NCBI RefSeq assembly: GCF_020009625.1
Contig: NZ_JAIHLP010000002.1
Span: 2,666,001 to 2,730,000 of the forward strand
Source: Leifsonia poae
GTDB lineage: Bacteria; Actinomycetota; Actinomycetes; Actinomycetales; Microbacteriaceae
Direction of reading: 5' to 3'
Length of the DNA stretch: 64,000 nt
In this document: positions 18,627 through 26,921 of the stretch, piece after piece
Layout of the letters: every line of letters starts with the position of its first letter
Position numbering within the stretch: position 1 is the stretch's first letter
Program-made: the position numbers and the translations under genes
Notes under the pieces: model-generated
The model's input: the letters and a program-made list of their open reading frames with translations, nothing else
Databases searched by the model: none
What the model was told of the DNA's origin: nothing

Positions 18627-19913
18627 ATGAGCGAGTTGCCCACCCGTGCCCAAGTGCGCGCGCAAGAGAATTCGGCTGGTCCGAGCATTGCGCGTCACGG
18701 TCGGCTCAAACAGCATCGCCCGTTCCGGTTCATCCTCAAACTCGTCGCCGCGGTCGTCGGTGTCGCGGTCGTGAGCGGCGTCTCCGTCGCGGCATATGCG
18801 GTGTGGGACGTCTCCAGCAGCCTGAAACCGTCGGTGAAGCTCCTCGACGCCAAAGGCAACCCGGTCATCCCCCAGGTGGGCGCGATGGACGGCGCGTTCA
18901 ACGTGCTCCTCGCCGGCAGCGACAGCGGCGGCGGCAACGCGGCCTACGACCTCTCCAACCGCGGTGAAGACCTCAACGATGTGACGATGCTGCTGCACGT
19001 CTCGGCCGACCACAAGAACGCCACGGTCGTGAGCTTCCCCCGCGACATGCTCGTCCCCATCCCGTCGTGCCCGAAGGCTGACGGCTCCGGTTCGTACGAC
19101 GCGATGAGCAGCCAGAAGATCAACAACACGCTGAGCTATGGCGGTCTCACCTGCACCGTTCTCACGGTCGAGAAACTCACCGGCATGACCATCCCCTACG
19201 CGGGCGTCATCCAGTTCGACGGCGTGATCGAGATGTCGAACGCGGTCGGCGGCGTTCCGGTCTGCGTGGCCGGCGACATCCAAGACCCCTACACCGGTCT
19301 CGATGTGAAGGCGGGCCAGAACGTTCTGAAGGGCGCGCAAGCTCTCGCGTTCCTGCGCACCCGGCACGGCGTCGGCGACGGCTCCGATCTGGGCCGCATC
19401 AGCAACCAGCAGGTGTTCCTCTCCTCGCTGGTGCGCACCATCAAGAGCGCCGACACGCTCTCCAATCCGCTCAAGATCTACGGCATCGCCAAGGCCGCGA
19501 CCGAGAACATCAAACTCTCCGAGAGCCTCAACAACGTCACGACGATCGCCTCCATGGCTGCCGCGCTCAAGAACATCGACCTCAACAAGGTGGTGTTCGT
19601 GCAGTACCCGAACCACTATGTCGAGGGCGGCGGCGCGGTCGCCCCCACCGTCGACGAGGCCGACGCCCTGTTCGCCGCCCTCGAGAGCGACAAATCGATC
19701 AGCCTCACCGGCGACACCGGCGTCGGCTCCGAAGCCGACCCCAACGCCCCCGCCACCCAGACGCCGTCCACCACCCCGGCCACGGGCGCCCCGACGACGG
19801 GCACCCCCGGCACCGGCACCGACGCCTCCGGCGGCAGCACGGTCGACCTCCCCTCCAGCATCCACGGCCAGACCGCCAACCAGTACACCTGCTCCAAGCC
19901 GTTCAGCGACTAG
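18627..19913 (+). CDS. LytR-CpsA-Psr (LCP) family cell-wall polymer ligase
   Basis: Membrane-anchored phosphotransferase of 428 aa that attaches wall polymers to peptidoglycan. A cytoplasmic tail of 30 residues, one membrane helix (about 35-58), then the LCP domain: AFNVLLAGSDSGGGN, DLNDVTMLLHVSADHKN, VVSFPRDMLVPIP with the conserved Arg, and FLRTRHGVGDGSDLGRISNQ. The last 70 residues are a Thr/Pro-rich linker. AAAGGGAGTG precedes the ATG, and TAGTCT at 18588-18593 is a likely -10 box. A single-gene unit just before tRNA-Ser. Confidence 0.92.
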   Translation: MSELPTRAQVRAQENSAGPSIARHGRLKQHRPFRFILKLVAAVVGVAVVSGVSVAAYAVWDVSSSLKPSVKLLDAKGNPVIPQVGAMDGAFNVLLAGSDSGGGNAAYDLSNRGEDLNDVTMLLHVSADHKNATVVSFPRDMLVPIPSCPKADGSGSYDAMSSQKINNTLSYGGLTCTVLTVEKLTGMTIPYAGVIQFDGVIEMSNAVGGVPVCVAGDIQDPYTGLDVKAGQNVLKGAQALAFLRTRHGVGDGSDLGRISNQQVFLSSLVRTIKSADTLSNPLKIYGIAKAATENIKLSESLNNVTTIASMAAALKNIDLNKVVFVQYPNHYVEGGGAVAPTVDEADALFAALESDKSISLTGDTGVGSEADPNAPATQTPSTTPATGAPTTGTPGTGTDASGGSTVDLPSSIHGQTANQYTCSKPFSD

Positions 19914-19964
19914 CGCCGAGCCCGTTCCGTTAGAATCGGGCGACGTCGGTTCACGCCGGCGCCA

Positions 19965-20049
19965 GGAGGGCTGTCCGAGCGGCCGATGGAGCCAGTCTTG
20001 AAAACTGGTGGGCAGAAATGTCTCGTGGGTTCGAATCCCACGCCCTCCG
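19965..20049 (+). tRNA. tRNA-Ser (anticodon UGA)
   Basis: An 85-nt cloverleaf. Acceptor stem GGAGGGC (19965-19971) pairs with GCCCTCC (20042-20048), with discriminator G20049. The anticodon stem CCAGT/ACTGG encloses loop CTTGAAA with anticodon TGA at 19999-20001. The T-arm is GTGGGTTCGAATCCCAC. A long variable arm is present, as expected for serine tRNA. CCA is not encoded. A TAGAAT box at 19931-19936 is a likely -10. The 3' end is the attachment site of the islands downstream. Confidence 0.97.
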
Positions 20050-20050
20050 C
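20029..20050 (+). repeat. attL core: 3' end of tRNA-Ser
   Basis: The 22 nt from the T-loop GTTCGAA to the acceptor end CCTCCGC. The same 22 nt occur at 28127-28148, and with one T-to-C change at 50720-50741. A copy of a tRNA 3' end downstream of the intact gene is the classic trace of site-specific integration. Confidence 0.88.
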
Positions 20051-20256
20051 TTTGTAAAAGACCTGGTCAGACGCCATTTTTGATTGGCACAAATAGCCCT
20101 TGTTCGCCATGATTTGACAACTGAACAGGTTTCGCGACCATGTGAGCGCGCTCAGGGTGCCGATAGTACGTCTCAACCGTCGGCGGTGCGCGGCAGGCGC
20201 GTCTCGCGGAACTGAAGCGCGCGCGAAACTAGCGCCAAGTCGGCCGCGAAAATCGA

Positions 20257-20296
20257 GATGCCATCCGACCGGCGGGGGGACCGGTCGGATGGCATC
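20257..20296 (-). terminator. Terminator of the SDR/PEP-mutase operon
   Basis: A perfect 16-bp stem (20257-20272 with 20281-20296) and an 8-nt loop lies 15 nt after the SDR stop codon. The rest of the 260 nt between tRNA-Ser and the SDR gene holds one ATTTGACAAC motif (20113-20122) and no gene. Confidence 0.8.
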
Positions 20297-20310
20297 ACTC
20301 TGTTTGGCGA

Positions 20311-21156
20311 TCAGCGTGCTGCGGTGATACCGCCGAGGTCGAGCTGCCCGGTGGTGAGGGCACCGATCACGCCGCCGTCGACGAGCAGGTCGGTTCCGCT
20401 GATGAAGCTCGCGTGCGGTCCGAGCAGGAACTCGGCTGCTGTCGCGATGTCCTCGGGAGTGCCGAGTCGGCGCACCGCTGAGCCGTCGATCATGGCCCGC
20501 ATTGCGCCGCCGGTGGGGCTGTCGAGCTCGGCTAGGCCCATCGGGGTCGCGATGACGCCGGGGCTGATCGAGTTGATGCGGGCACCCTTCTTGCCCCATC
20601 CGACGCTGGCCGCGCGCACGCGCATCGCGTTGGCGCGCTTGGCGAAGCTGTAAGCGCTTCCTCCGTTGTCGAACTGATCGACCGCGACGAACGGCAGATC
20701 GGCGATGTTCTCGGCAGGAGTTCGAGCAAGGGCGACTTCCTGCTCTGGCGGCATGGGCCGGACCATGTGCCCGCCCATGCTGGCGATCACCACTCCCGCG
20801 CCGCCGGGTGCGACCACCTGCTCGAACTCCTCCAGCACGTGTGCGACGCCGATGAGGTCGACGGCGATGATCGCCGCCGTGGGAGCCTGCACGGGCGAGA
20901 GCCCCGCAGTGTGGGCGATGCGGGTGACGGGCCCGAGTGACGCGGCCTTCGCGGCCAGTTCATGCACCGACGGACGCGAGGAGACGTCGACCACCTGGGT
21001 CGTGATGTCGAATCCTTCGCCTCGCAGCCTGTCGGCGGTCTGCTCGAGGGCTGAAGCGTTGAAGTCCGCCAGGAGGATGCGCTCACCCGATCCGAGCCGG
21101 CGCGCGATCGTCTGGCCCATGCCGCCGACCCCGACGACTACCAGCACGCCGGTCAC
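20311..21156 (-). CDS. SDR-family NAD(P)-dependent oxidoreductase
   Basis: Short-chain dehydrogenase/reductase of 281 aa, oxidising or reducing an alcohol/ketone intermediate. The nucleotide-binding loop is VGVGGMGQTIA at 8-18, slightly altered from the classical TGxxxGxG. The catalytic Tyr-x3-Lys is in AYSFAKRAN, preceded by the Ser region IASMGGHM. The C-terminal half has SPGVIATPMG and the closing FISGTDLLVDGGV typical of classical SDRs. An insertion of about 25 residues (MPPEQEVALARTPAENIADL) precedes the Tyr. GTG start overlapping the upstream stop (GTGA), so it is coupled to the PEP-mutase-like gene. Substrate unknown. Confidence 0.87.
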   Translation of the reverse strand: MTGVLVVVGVGGMGQTIARRLGSGERILLADFNASALEQTADRLRGEGFDITTQVVDVSSRPSVHELAAKAASLGPVTRIAHTAGLSPVQAPTAAIIAVDLIGVAHVLEEFEQVVAPGGAGVVIASMGGHMVRPMPPEQEVALARTPAENIADLPFVAVDQFDNGGSAYSFAKRANAMRVRAASVGWGKKGARINSISPGVIATPMGLAELDSPTGGAMRAMIDGSAVRRLGTPEDIATAAEFLLGPHASFISGTDLLVDGGVIGALTTGQLDLGGITAAR

Positions 21157-22046
21157 TTCTGGGCCGCCTTGAATGCGCGGGCCATCTCGTTCATCGAGTC
21201 ATCGTTCTGGTCGATCAGGCCGTACTTCCTCGCCTGTACGCGTGCGTCTTCGATGCCGAGGAACTCGTCGAACCCGGCCACGCTCAGCTTGTTCTCGATG
21301 CTGACGGTCGAGGCGTTCTTCTTGAGTACCTCGTACGCCTCGAGCATCCCGGCTTTCGCTGCGATGTGGGCGAGGCCGTAGTAGAGGACCACGTCCGCTC
21401 CCTGGGCCGCGTGATCCGCGGCGCTGTGCTGCGGGAAGTCGGGCGAGTAGATCGGCACGCGCGATTCGGCCTTCAGGCGGGTCCACGAGTCGGCGTCGAG
21501 GAAGCCGGCGACGAAGAGTCCGTCGGCTCCGGCCTCCTGGTAGGCGAGCAGGCGGTCGACCCCCGCAGCCGGACCTTCGACGAAGAGGGAGTCGGTGCGG
21601 GCGATGATCAGGAAGTCCTCGGACGCGCGTGCGTCGACGGCGGCCTTGATCTTGTCGACGGCCTTCCCGGTCGAGATGACCGACGACTTCGCGGTGATGT
21701 GCTTGCCGAAGTCGTGGTCCTCGATGTGGGTCGCTGCAGCGCCCGCGCGCTCCAGGACCTGCACGGATCGTGCGACATGGATCGGGTTGCCCCAGCCGCC
21801 CTCGCCGTCGACGATGACGGGCACGCCCGCGATGGGGGCGAGGCGGCGCACCTGGTCGGCCATGTCTTCGAGGCCGATGTAGCCGATGTCGGGGACGCCG
21901 TAGCGGCTGGCGCCGGTGGCGTAGCTGCCGATGTAGGCGGCTTCGAATTCGAGTTCCTTGATGAGGAGTGCGGAGATTCCGTCGTACATGGAGGGGACGA
22001 TCAGCGGGTGGCTCTCCGCAATGAGGGTCCTAAGTGAGCGCGCCAT
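21153..22046 (-). CDS. Isocitrate lyase/PEP mutase-family enzyme
   Basis: TIM-barrel enzyme of 297 aa that makes or breaks a C-C bond next to a carboxylate. The metal-binding region is VPVIVDGEGGWGNP, and the N-terminal region YDGISALLIKELEFEAAYIGSYATGASRYG matches 2-methylisocitrate lyase and oxaloacetate-decarboxylase-like members. The loop that carries the catalytic Cys in true isocitrate lyases reads KHITAKSSVIS here and has no cysteine, so isocitrate lyase activity is unlikely; a 2,3-dimethylmalate-lyase, hydrolase or decarboxylase-type reaction is more plausible. GAAAGGAAG precedes the ATG. First gene of the minus-strand operon of island A, with the promoter element shared with the amidohydrolase operon. 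Confidence 0.85.
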   Translation of the reverse strand: MARSLRTLIAESHPLIVPSMYDGISALLIKELEFEAAYIGSYATGASRYGVPDIGYIGLEDMADQVRRLAPIAGVPVIVDGEGGWGNPIHVARSVQVLERAGAAATHIEDHDFGKHITAKSSVISTGKAVDKIKAAVDARASEDFLIIARTDSLFVEGPAAGVDRLLAYQEAGADGLFVAGFLDADSWTRLKAESRVPIYSPDFPQHSAADHAAQGADVVLYYGLAHIAAKAGMLEAYEVLKKNASTVSIENKLSVAGFDEFLGIEDARVQARKYGLIDQNDDSMNEMARAFKAAQK

Positions 22047-22069
22047 CGCGGCTTCCTTTCATTGATGAA

Positions 22070-22114
22070 CATTACGACGATACGGGTCATGACTGGCGGA
22101 GTCCACGACCAGAA
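22070..22114 (-). promoter_or_regulatory. Two-block promoter/operator element, copy 1
   Basis: Read on the minus strand, TTCTGGTCGTGGACT (22114-22100), an 11-nt spacer, then a 19-nt block beginning GACCCGTATCG and ending TCGTAATG (22088-22070). Both blocks and the spacer length recur exactly upstream of the amidohydrolase gene. Likely the binding region of the neighbouring LysR regulator plus promoter. Confidence 0.8.
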
Positions 22115-22145
22115 TTGCCATCGATTGATGCGTTTGGAGTCGTAA

Positions 22146-23045
22146 TCACAAGTCGAGCGGCGAGTGAAAACGCTCCCGCGCGGTCTGGATGATCGGACCC
22201 AGATCCTCGGGGTGGTCCCGGTCGGTTCGCCACGCGAGATAGGTGGTTCCTGCGGGCGCGGGTCTGGCGAACGGTCGAATCACCACGCCGTCGCCGGCAA
22301 GGTACCTGTGCCAGGGTGCTGTTGGGTTGGCCAGGGTGAGGCAGCAGGAATCTCCGGCCGCGATGACTGCGGCCAATCCCCCGATGATCTCGGAGTCCAT
22401 CGTCACCACCTCGTCCACGGAATCAATGAGCTCTGTGAGCTCCGGTCCGAATGGGTAGACACCAGGCTGCATGAGCAGACGAAGGTCGCTGAGATCTTCG
22501 GGATGGACCTCGGTCAGCGAGGAGTATCGGGGAATGTTCGGCAGAGCGATCGCCGGCTGTTCAGTCATCGCCGCGACGTATTCGAGCCGCCGATCGTCTG
22601 ATCGCCGGTTCACGAGGCCGAGCGTCAGCCGGCCATTCAACACCCGATCCAGCTGCGCAAAGGAGTCCATCGGCTCGAGGCGGACGACAGCGCTCGGCTC
22701 AACCGACTTGATGACATCGTCGACGACCGCAGAGAGCAGCTCCGCCGGTACCGAGCGCATCCCGACGTGGAATTCGACGTGACCCTGCACGCGACGCTGC
22801 ATGTCCCGTTGGAGCGCGTCGAGATCGGCGATGGTCTTCCGTGCGTGCGGGATCAACGCATCACCCAGCGGTGTCAGTTCCACTTTGCGCGTGCCGCGAA
22901 TGAAGAGTGGGCCGCCGACCTCGAGCTCCAGTTGCTGAATGCTCCGGCTGAGCGGGGAGGCGGCCATTACCAGCCGTTCTGCAGCTCGTGTGTAGTTCAG
23001 GGTCTCAGCAACCGCGAGGAAGTGACGGAGTTGACGGATGTCCAT
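22146..23045 (-). CDS. LysR-family transcriptional regulator
   Basis: Regulator of 299 aa. The winged HTH is at residues 1-60 (MDIRQLRHFLAVAETLNY, then AAERLVMAASPLSRSIQQLE), and the effector-binding domain runs from about 90 to 290. It lies between the two operons that share a promoter element and is transcribed with neither, so it is the natural candidate to control both in response to a pathway metabolite. The chosen ATG at 23045 starts the canonical LysR N-terminus; CATAAT lies six bases upstream, which would make the transcript leaderless. A longer in-frame version from 23180 would run into the divergent promoter. Confidence 0.9.
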   Translation of the reverse strand: MDIRQLRHFLAVAETLNYTRAAERLVMAASPLSRSIQQLELEVGGPLFIRGTRKVELTPLGDALIPHARKTIADLDALQRDMQRRVQGHVEFHVGMRSVPAELLSAVVDDVIKSVEPSAVVRLEPMDSFAQLDRVLNGRLTLGLVNRRSDDRRLEYVAAMTEQPAIALPNIPRYSSLTEVHPEDLSDLRLLMQPGVYPFGPELTELIDSVDEVVTMDSEIIGGLAAVIAAGDSCCLTLANPTAPWHRYLAGDGVVIRPFARPAPAGTTYLAWRTDRDHPEDLGPIIQTARERFHSPLDL

Positions 23046-23083
23046 ATCCTGATTATGACCTTGCGAGCAGCATTCTGCACCAG

Positions 23084-23128
23084 TTCTGGTCGTGGACTGT
23101 CTCTGACGTGACCCGTATCGTCGTAATG
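23084..23128 (+). promoter_or_regulatory. Two-block promoter/operator element, copy 2
   Basis: TTCTGGTCGTGGACT at 23084-23098, an 11-nt spacer, then the 19-nt block starting GACCCGTATCG at 23110-23128, 24 nt before the amidohydrolase start. Identical in both blocks and spacing to 22070-22114 and in the same orientation relative to its gene. Confidence 0.8.
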
Positions 23129-23152
23129 CATTCAACGACGAAAGGACCTGCC

Positions 23153-24475
23153 ATGGCTGCCGCCGTAGCAAGCAAACCAACCGCGACCCTCTATGAGGGC
23201 GCTCGCCTGATCATCGGCGATGGCAGCGAGGCAATCGATGACGGAGCGATCTTGGTTCGGGACGGGCTCATCGAGTACGTCGGCCCGGCGACGGAAGCCA
23301 CTATTGAATCGGATGTTCGGCGCGTGAGCCTCGTCGGCAAGACCGTCATGCCCACCATCGTGAACCCCCATGGGCACATCGGCTATCTGAAGAACGGAAA
23401 CACCGACAGCGCGAACTTCTCGAGGGAGAACGTGCTCGACCACCTGCGTCGCCTCAGCTACTACGGCATTAGCGTTTTCCAGTCCCTCGGCACCGATCGG
23501 GACGACGTCGAGATCGCCATCCGCAATCAGCAGCGCGACGGAACCCTCGCCGACCCCGAACTCGCCCTGCTGCTCAGCGCAGCGAGCGGGCTCGCCGCAC
23601 CAACGCCGGGATCGGAGAACGGCGGCGCGTTCTTCGCGCCCGACGCCATCCGTGAGGCCTCCACCCCCGACGAAGCCCGCGCCGTCGTGCGCGAAATCGC
23701 CAAGAAGAATCCTGACGTGATCAAGTTCTGGGTCGACACCCGGGACGGCGTGAAGGAGAAGTTCTCGCCCGAGGTGTACAGCGCGATCGTCGACGAAGCG
23801 CACAACCTCGGACTTCGGGCCATCGCCCACATCTACGAACTCGACGATGCCAAGGGCGTCGTACGTGCAGGCGCCGACGGCACCGCACACATGGTCCGCA
23901 ACCCCGGCCCCGACAAGGAACTGCTCGACATGCTCGTCGCCAACGACGTCTTCGTCTTCACCTCGATGAGCATCCAGCGCGGCATTCCCGAAGGACCGGC
24001 GTGGCTCGACGACCCGTCACTCCTCGAGACGGTGAAGCCCGAGCACACCGCAACGGTCCGAGCGATGATGGCGCAGGTGCCCGAGTCGATGCGCCCCCAG
24101 CTCAAGGCCGGCTACGAAGTTCTCGAATCCGGGCTGCGAACCTACGTCGACGCTGGTGTGCGCGTGCTGCTCTCTGCCGACAGCGGCGTGCTCCACCAGT
24201 TCATCGGATTCGCCGAGCACCGCGAACTCGAATCGATGGTCGATGCGGGAATGCCCGTGCTTGCTGCAATCAAGGCATCCACCCTGCTCCCCGCTCAGAT
24301 GCTCGGCCTAGACGATCGCGGATCGTTGGAGGCGGGCAAGCGCGCGGATCTCCTCGTCCTCGACGCCAACCCGCTCGAGGCCATCGCCAACACCCGCAAG
24401 ATCCACACCGTAATCATCGGCGGCATCGAGCTGGACCGCCCTGCAATGAGTGCCAGGTTCCTCTCCACCACCTAA
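23153..24475 (+). CDS. Amidohydrolase-superfamily hydrolase (imidazolonepropionase-like)
   Basis: Metal-dependent hydrolase of 440 aa. Metal ligands are visible in order: NPHGHIG (His73, His75), the Lys candidate in DVIKFWVD, His in AIAHIYE, His in GTAHMVR and Asp in LLSADSG. The C-terminal composite beta domain ends with GSLEAGKRADLLVLDANPL, typical of imidazolonepropionase and prolidase-like members. GAAAGGA before CCTGCC sets the ATG at 23153. First gene of the plus-strand operon with MFS transporter, aldolase and cyclase; probably opens a cyclic amide, ester or lactone of the pathway substrate. Confidence 0.87.
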   Translation: MAAAVASKPTATLYEGARLIIGDGSEAIDDGAILVRDGLIEYVGPATEATIESDVRRVSLVGKTVMPTIVNPHGHIGYLKNGNTDSANFSRENVLDHLRRLSYYGISVFQSLGTDRDDVEIAIRNQQRDGTLADPELALLLSAASGLAAPTPGSENGGAFFAPDAIREASTPDEARAVVREIAKKNPDVIKFWVDTRDGVKEKFSPEVYSAIVDEAHNLGLRAIAHIYELDDAKGVVRAGADGTAHMVRNPGPDKELLDMLVANDVFVFTSMSIQRGIPEGPAWLDDPSLLETVKPEHTATVRAMMAQVPESMRPQLKAGYEVLESGLRTYVDAGVRVLLSADSGVLHQFIGFAEHRELESMVDAGMPVLAAIKASTLLPAQMLGLDDRGSLEAGKRADLLVLDANPLEAIANTRKIHTVIIGGIELDRPAMSARFLSTT

Positions 24476-24503
24476 CCCGCCCCACCCACCAGAAGGAAAG
24501 ATA

Positions 24504-25994
24504 ATGACGTCTTCCACACCCAGCGTTCTCCCTGCCCGGGTCAGACCGTACGCCCTGATCGTCGCGATATTCATCTTCATCGAGGTGACGGGAATCTTCG
24601 AACAGACGATGATCTATGTCGCCATCCCGACACTCATGGGCGTGTTCACCCTCGACGCGGCGAGCATCTCATGGGCGATCACGGTGTTCCTTCTGGTGGG
24701 AGCCGGGACCGCCGCAATCGCGGGCAGGCTTGGCGACCTCTACGGTCGCAAGAAGGTGCTCGTTGTGCTGCTGATCATCTCAGCGGCAGGCTCGATCATC
24801 AGCCTGGTGTTCGGCAGCTATGAGGCGATCCTCCTGGGACGAGCGCTGCAGGGGACGAGTGCAGCCCTGTTCCCGCTGCTAGTCGGTATTGCGCGGGAAG
24901 TCGTGCCCGCGCCTCGAGTTCCCGTACTCGTCTCGCTCACCACCGGCTCGGCCATCATCGGTGGTTCACTGGGCGCCCTCGCGGCGGGCATTCTGATCGA
25001 GACAAGCGGATGGCACAGCATGTTCGTCGCATCTGGAATCCTCGCCGTGATCGCCATCGGAGCGGCTGCATTGCTTCCGCGTTCCGTTGTCGCCGCCGGC
25101 GAGAGGCCGCGTCTCGACATCCTTGGTGGCGTCCTCCTTGCGCCCGCGGTTGCGGCGGTGCTCTTCGGATTCACGACTGCCCGCGGCACCGGTTTCACCC
25201 CGTTCGTCATCATCCTGATCGCCATAGGCCTGGTCCTGTTCGCGTTCTGGATCGTGCTCGAGCTCCGCCTGAAAAACCCGATGTTCAACCTGCGGCTCTT
25301 CAAGCAGCGGCAGCTCGTGCTCGCTCTAATCATCACTGCCCTCGTCGGACTGGGCATCTTCGCGGCAGGCGGACTTATCGGCCCCATCCTGCAGCAGGGG
25401 GCGGTGACGAATCCGGTGGGACTCGGGTTGACTCCAACCCAGGCTGGCCTCTACGGCCTCATCACCGGTGCTGTGGGGTTCATCCTCTCGCCAGTCGGAG
25501 GGCGGGTCGCGGCGAAGTTCGGCGCCAAGATCACGCTCGGTTTCGGCATCAGCCTCGCTGTGATCGGCTTCGGCGGATTCGCGCTCTTCGTCCACGACCT
25601 GCCTCTCGCCATCACCGCGACTGTCGTTTCAGGAGTTGGCACCGCCCTCATCCTGGCGGGCTTGCCGAATCTCATCGTCGAACTCGTGCTTCCGCAGAAC
25701 ACCGGTGAGGCGATCGGGATCATCTACTCGACCGGTCGCACGATCTTCCAAGCGATCGGGACAGCGGTGGCCGGGTTCATCCTCGCCTCCAGCGTCGTCG
25801 AAGGTGGAACAGCGCCGACGTTGCAGGCCTGGTATGGCGTCATCGCCTTCATCGCGATCACGGGCGTGCTCGCCCTGGTGCTCACGATCATCGTCAAGAA
25901 GGTCAAGCCGATGGACCAGCGCGGCGAGGTAGTCGAGGCCGTGGCCGAGGTGCAAGCCGAAACGGCGGAAGAGTCGGCGACGCCCACTCGCTGA
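24504..25994 (+). CDS. MFS transporter, DHA2-like, 14 membrane segments
   Basis: Transporter of 496 aa. The first helix (YALIVAIFIFIEVTGIFEQT) and GRLGDLYGRKKVLVV (motif A) place it in the DHA2 group; about 14 hydrophobic segments are spread to residue 470, then a short Glu/Ala-rich tail. AGAAGGAAAG lies just before the ATG. It follows the amidohydrolase by 28 nt in a catabolic operon, so uptake of the substrate or export of a toxic intermediate is more likely than drug resistance. Direction of transport cannot be read from sequence. Confidence 0.87.
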   Translation: MTSSTPSVLPARVRPYALIVAIFIFIEVTGIFEQTMIYVAIPTLMGVFTLDAASISWAITVFLLVGAGTAAIAGRLGDLYGRKKVLVVLLIISAAGSIISLVFGSYEAILLGRALQGTSAALFPLLVGIAREVVPAPRVPVLVSLTTGSAIIGGSLGALAAGILIETSGWHSMFVASGILAVIAIGAAALLPRSVVAAGERPRLDILGGVLLAPAVAAVLFGFTTARGTGFTPFVIILIAIGLVLFAFWIVLELRLKNPMFNLRLFKQRQLVLALIITALVGLGIFAAGGLIGPILQQGAVTNPVGLGLTPTQAGLYGLITGAVGFILSPVGGRVAAKFGAKITLGFGISLAVIGFGGFALFVHDLPLAITATVVSGVGTALILAGLPNLIVELVLPQNTGEAIGIIYSTGRTIFQAIGTAVAGFILASSVVEGGTAPTLQAWYGVIAFIAITGVLALVLTIIVKKVKPMDQRGEVVEAVAEVQAETAEESATPTR

Positions 25995-26024
25995 CCGACA
26001 CAAGTCCAGTGAGGAACAGAACCG

Positions 26025-26921
26025 ATGTCAAAACGAACTAGCCCTCTCGTCGCACTGCTCGAGGAGGACAAGCCCACCTTCGCACTCTGGGTCAATTACT
26101 ACGGAGTCGGCGCCGACTATCAAACGGCCGCCGCTGCGCAGGCGAACAAGAATTACGACTTCTTGCTCTACGACCTCGAGCACCAGCCCTACGATCTCGG
26201 GCAGTTGAGGAGGTTCCTCTGGGACCTCATCGACCCCGCCGAAGTCGCCGCTGTTGGCCGTGGCGCCATCAAGCCCGTCATCGCGCGTCTCCCCTCGAAC
26301 GGACGTGAACCCAACGAATGGGTCGTCAAACAGGTGCTCGACACCGGTGTGGCGGGAATCATGATGCCGCACATCGAGACAGCCGAGGAGGCGCTGAGCG
26401 TGGTTGCTGCGGCGCGCTACCCGCAGAAGCCCGCAGCCCCCGACTTCCTGCCCGAGGGGCACCGCGGGTTCAGCCCCGCCGTCCCGCAGCGGTACTGGGG
26501 CTTCGGCCCCATGGAGATCGACGATTTCCTGGATGCTGCGGACGTCTGGGGTCTCGACCCCGCCGGTGAGCTCGTCCTGGTCTTCATCATCGAGAGCAGG
26601 CTCGGTGTCGAGAACATCCGCGAGATCGCGCGTGCCCTCAGCGACGCGAACGTGAAGGCCATCCTCTGGGCCGGAGGCGGCGACCTGTCGCTGTCATACG
26701 GTGAGTCCTTCATGCTCGACAACTCCCCGAACACGATTGCGGGCATCGAAGCCATCCTCGCCGCGGGCAAGGAGTTCGGCCTGCCGGTCGGGATGAACCA
26801 CACCCTTCAGGCCGAGACCGACTACGCCAAGGGCGCGCGCGCCTTCTTCTCGATCGGGCCGTCCAGTCTGGGGGGAGCGCCCACCACGCCCGAGGTTCGC
26901 GCCGCACTGGGACGCAGCTGA
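26025..26921 (+). CDS. HpcH/HpaI-family aldolase
   Basis: Class II pyruvate-type aldolase of 298 aa expected to split a 4-hydroxy-2-oxo acid into pyruvate and an aldehyde. Visible features are FALWVNYYG, DFLLYDLEHQPYD (acidic residues before the metal site), IKPVIARLP, the metal-binding Glu in VFIIESRLGVENI, and AGGGDLSLSYG. An insertion at about 128-155 (PQKPAAPDFLPEGHRGFSPAV) resembles the loop that carries substrate residues in HpaI. 30 nt after the transporter, one-base overlap with the cyclase gene. It points to a pathway that ends in a hydroxy-oxo acid. Confidence 0.85.
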   Translation: MSKRTSPLVALLEEDKPTFALWVNYYGVGADYQTAAAAQANKNYDFLLYDLEHQPYDLGQLRRFLWDLIDPAEVAAVGRGAIKPVIARLPSNGREPNEWVVKQVLDTGVAGIMMPHIETAEEALSVVAAARYPQKPAAPDFLPEGHRGFSPAVPQRYWGFGPMEIDDFLDAADVWGLDPAGELVLVFIIESRLGVENIREIARALSDANVKAILWAGGGDLSLSYGESFMLDNSPNTIAGIEAILAAGKEFGLPVGMNHTLQAETDYAKGARAFFSIGPSSLGGAPTTPEVRAALGRS

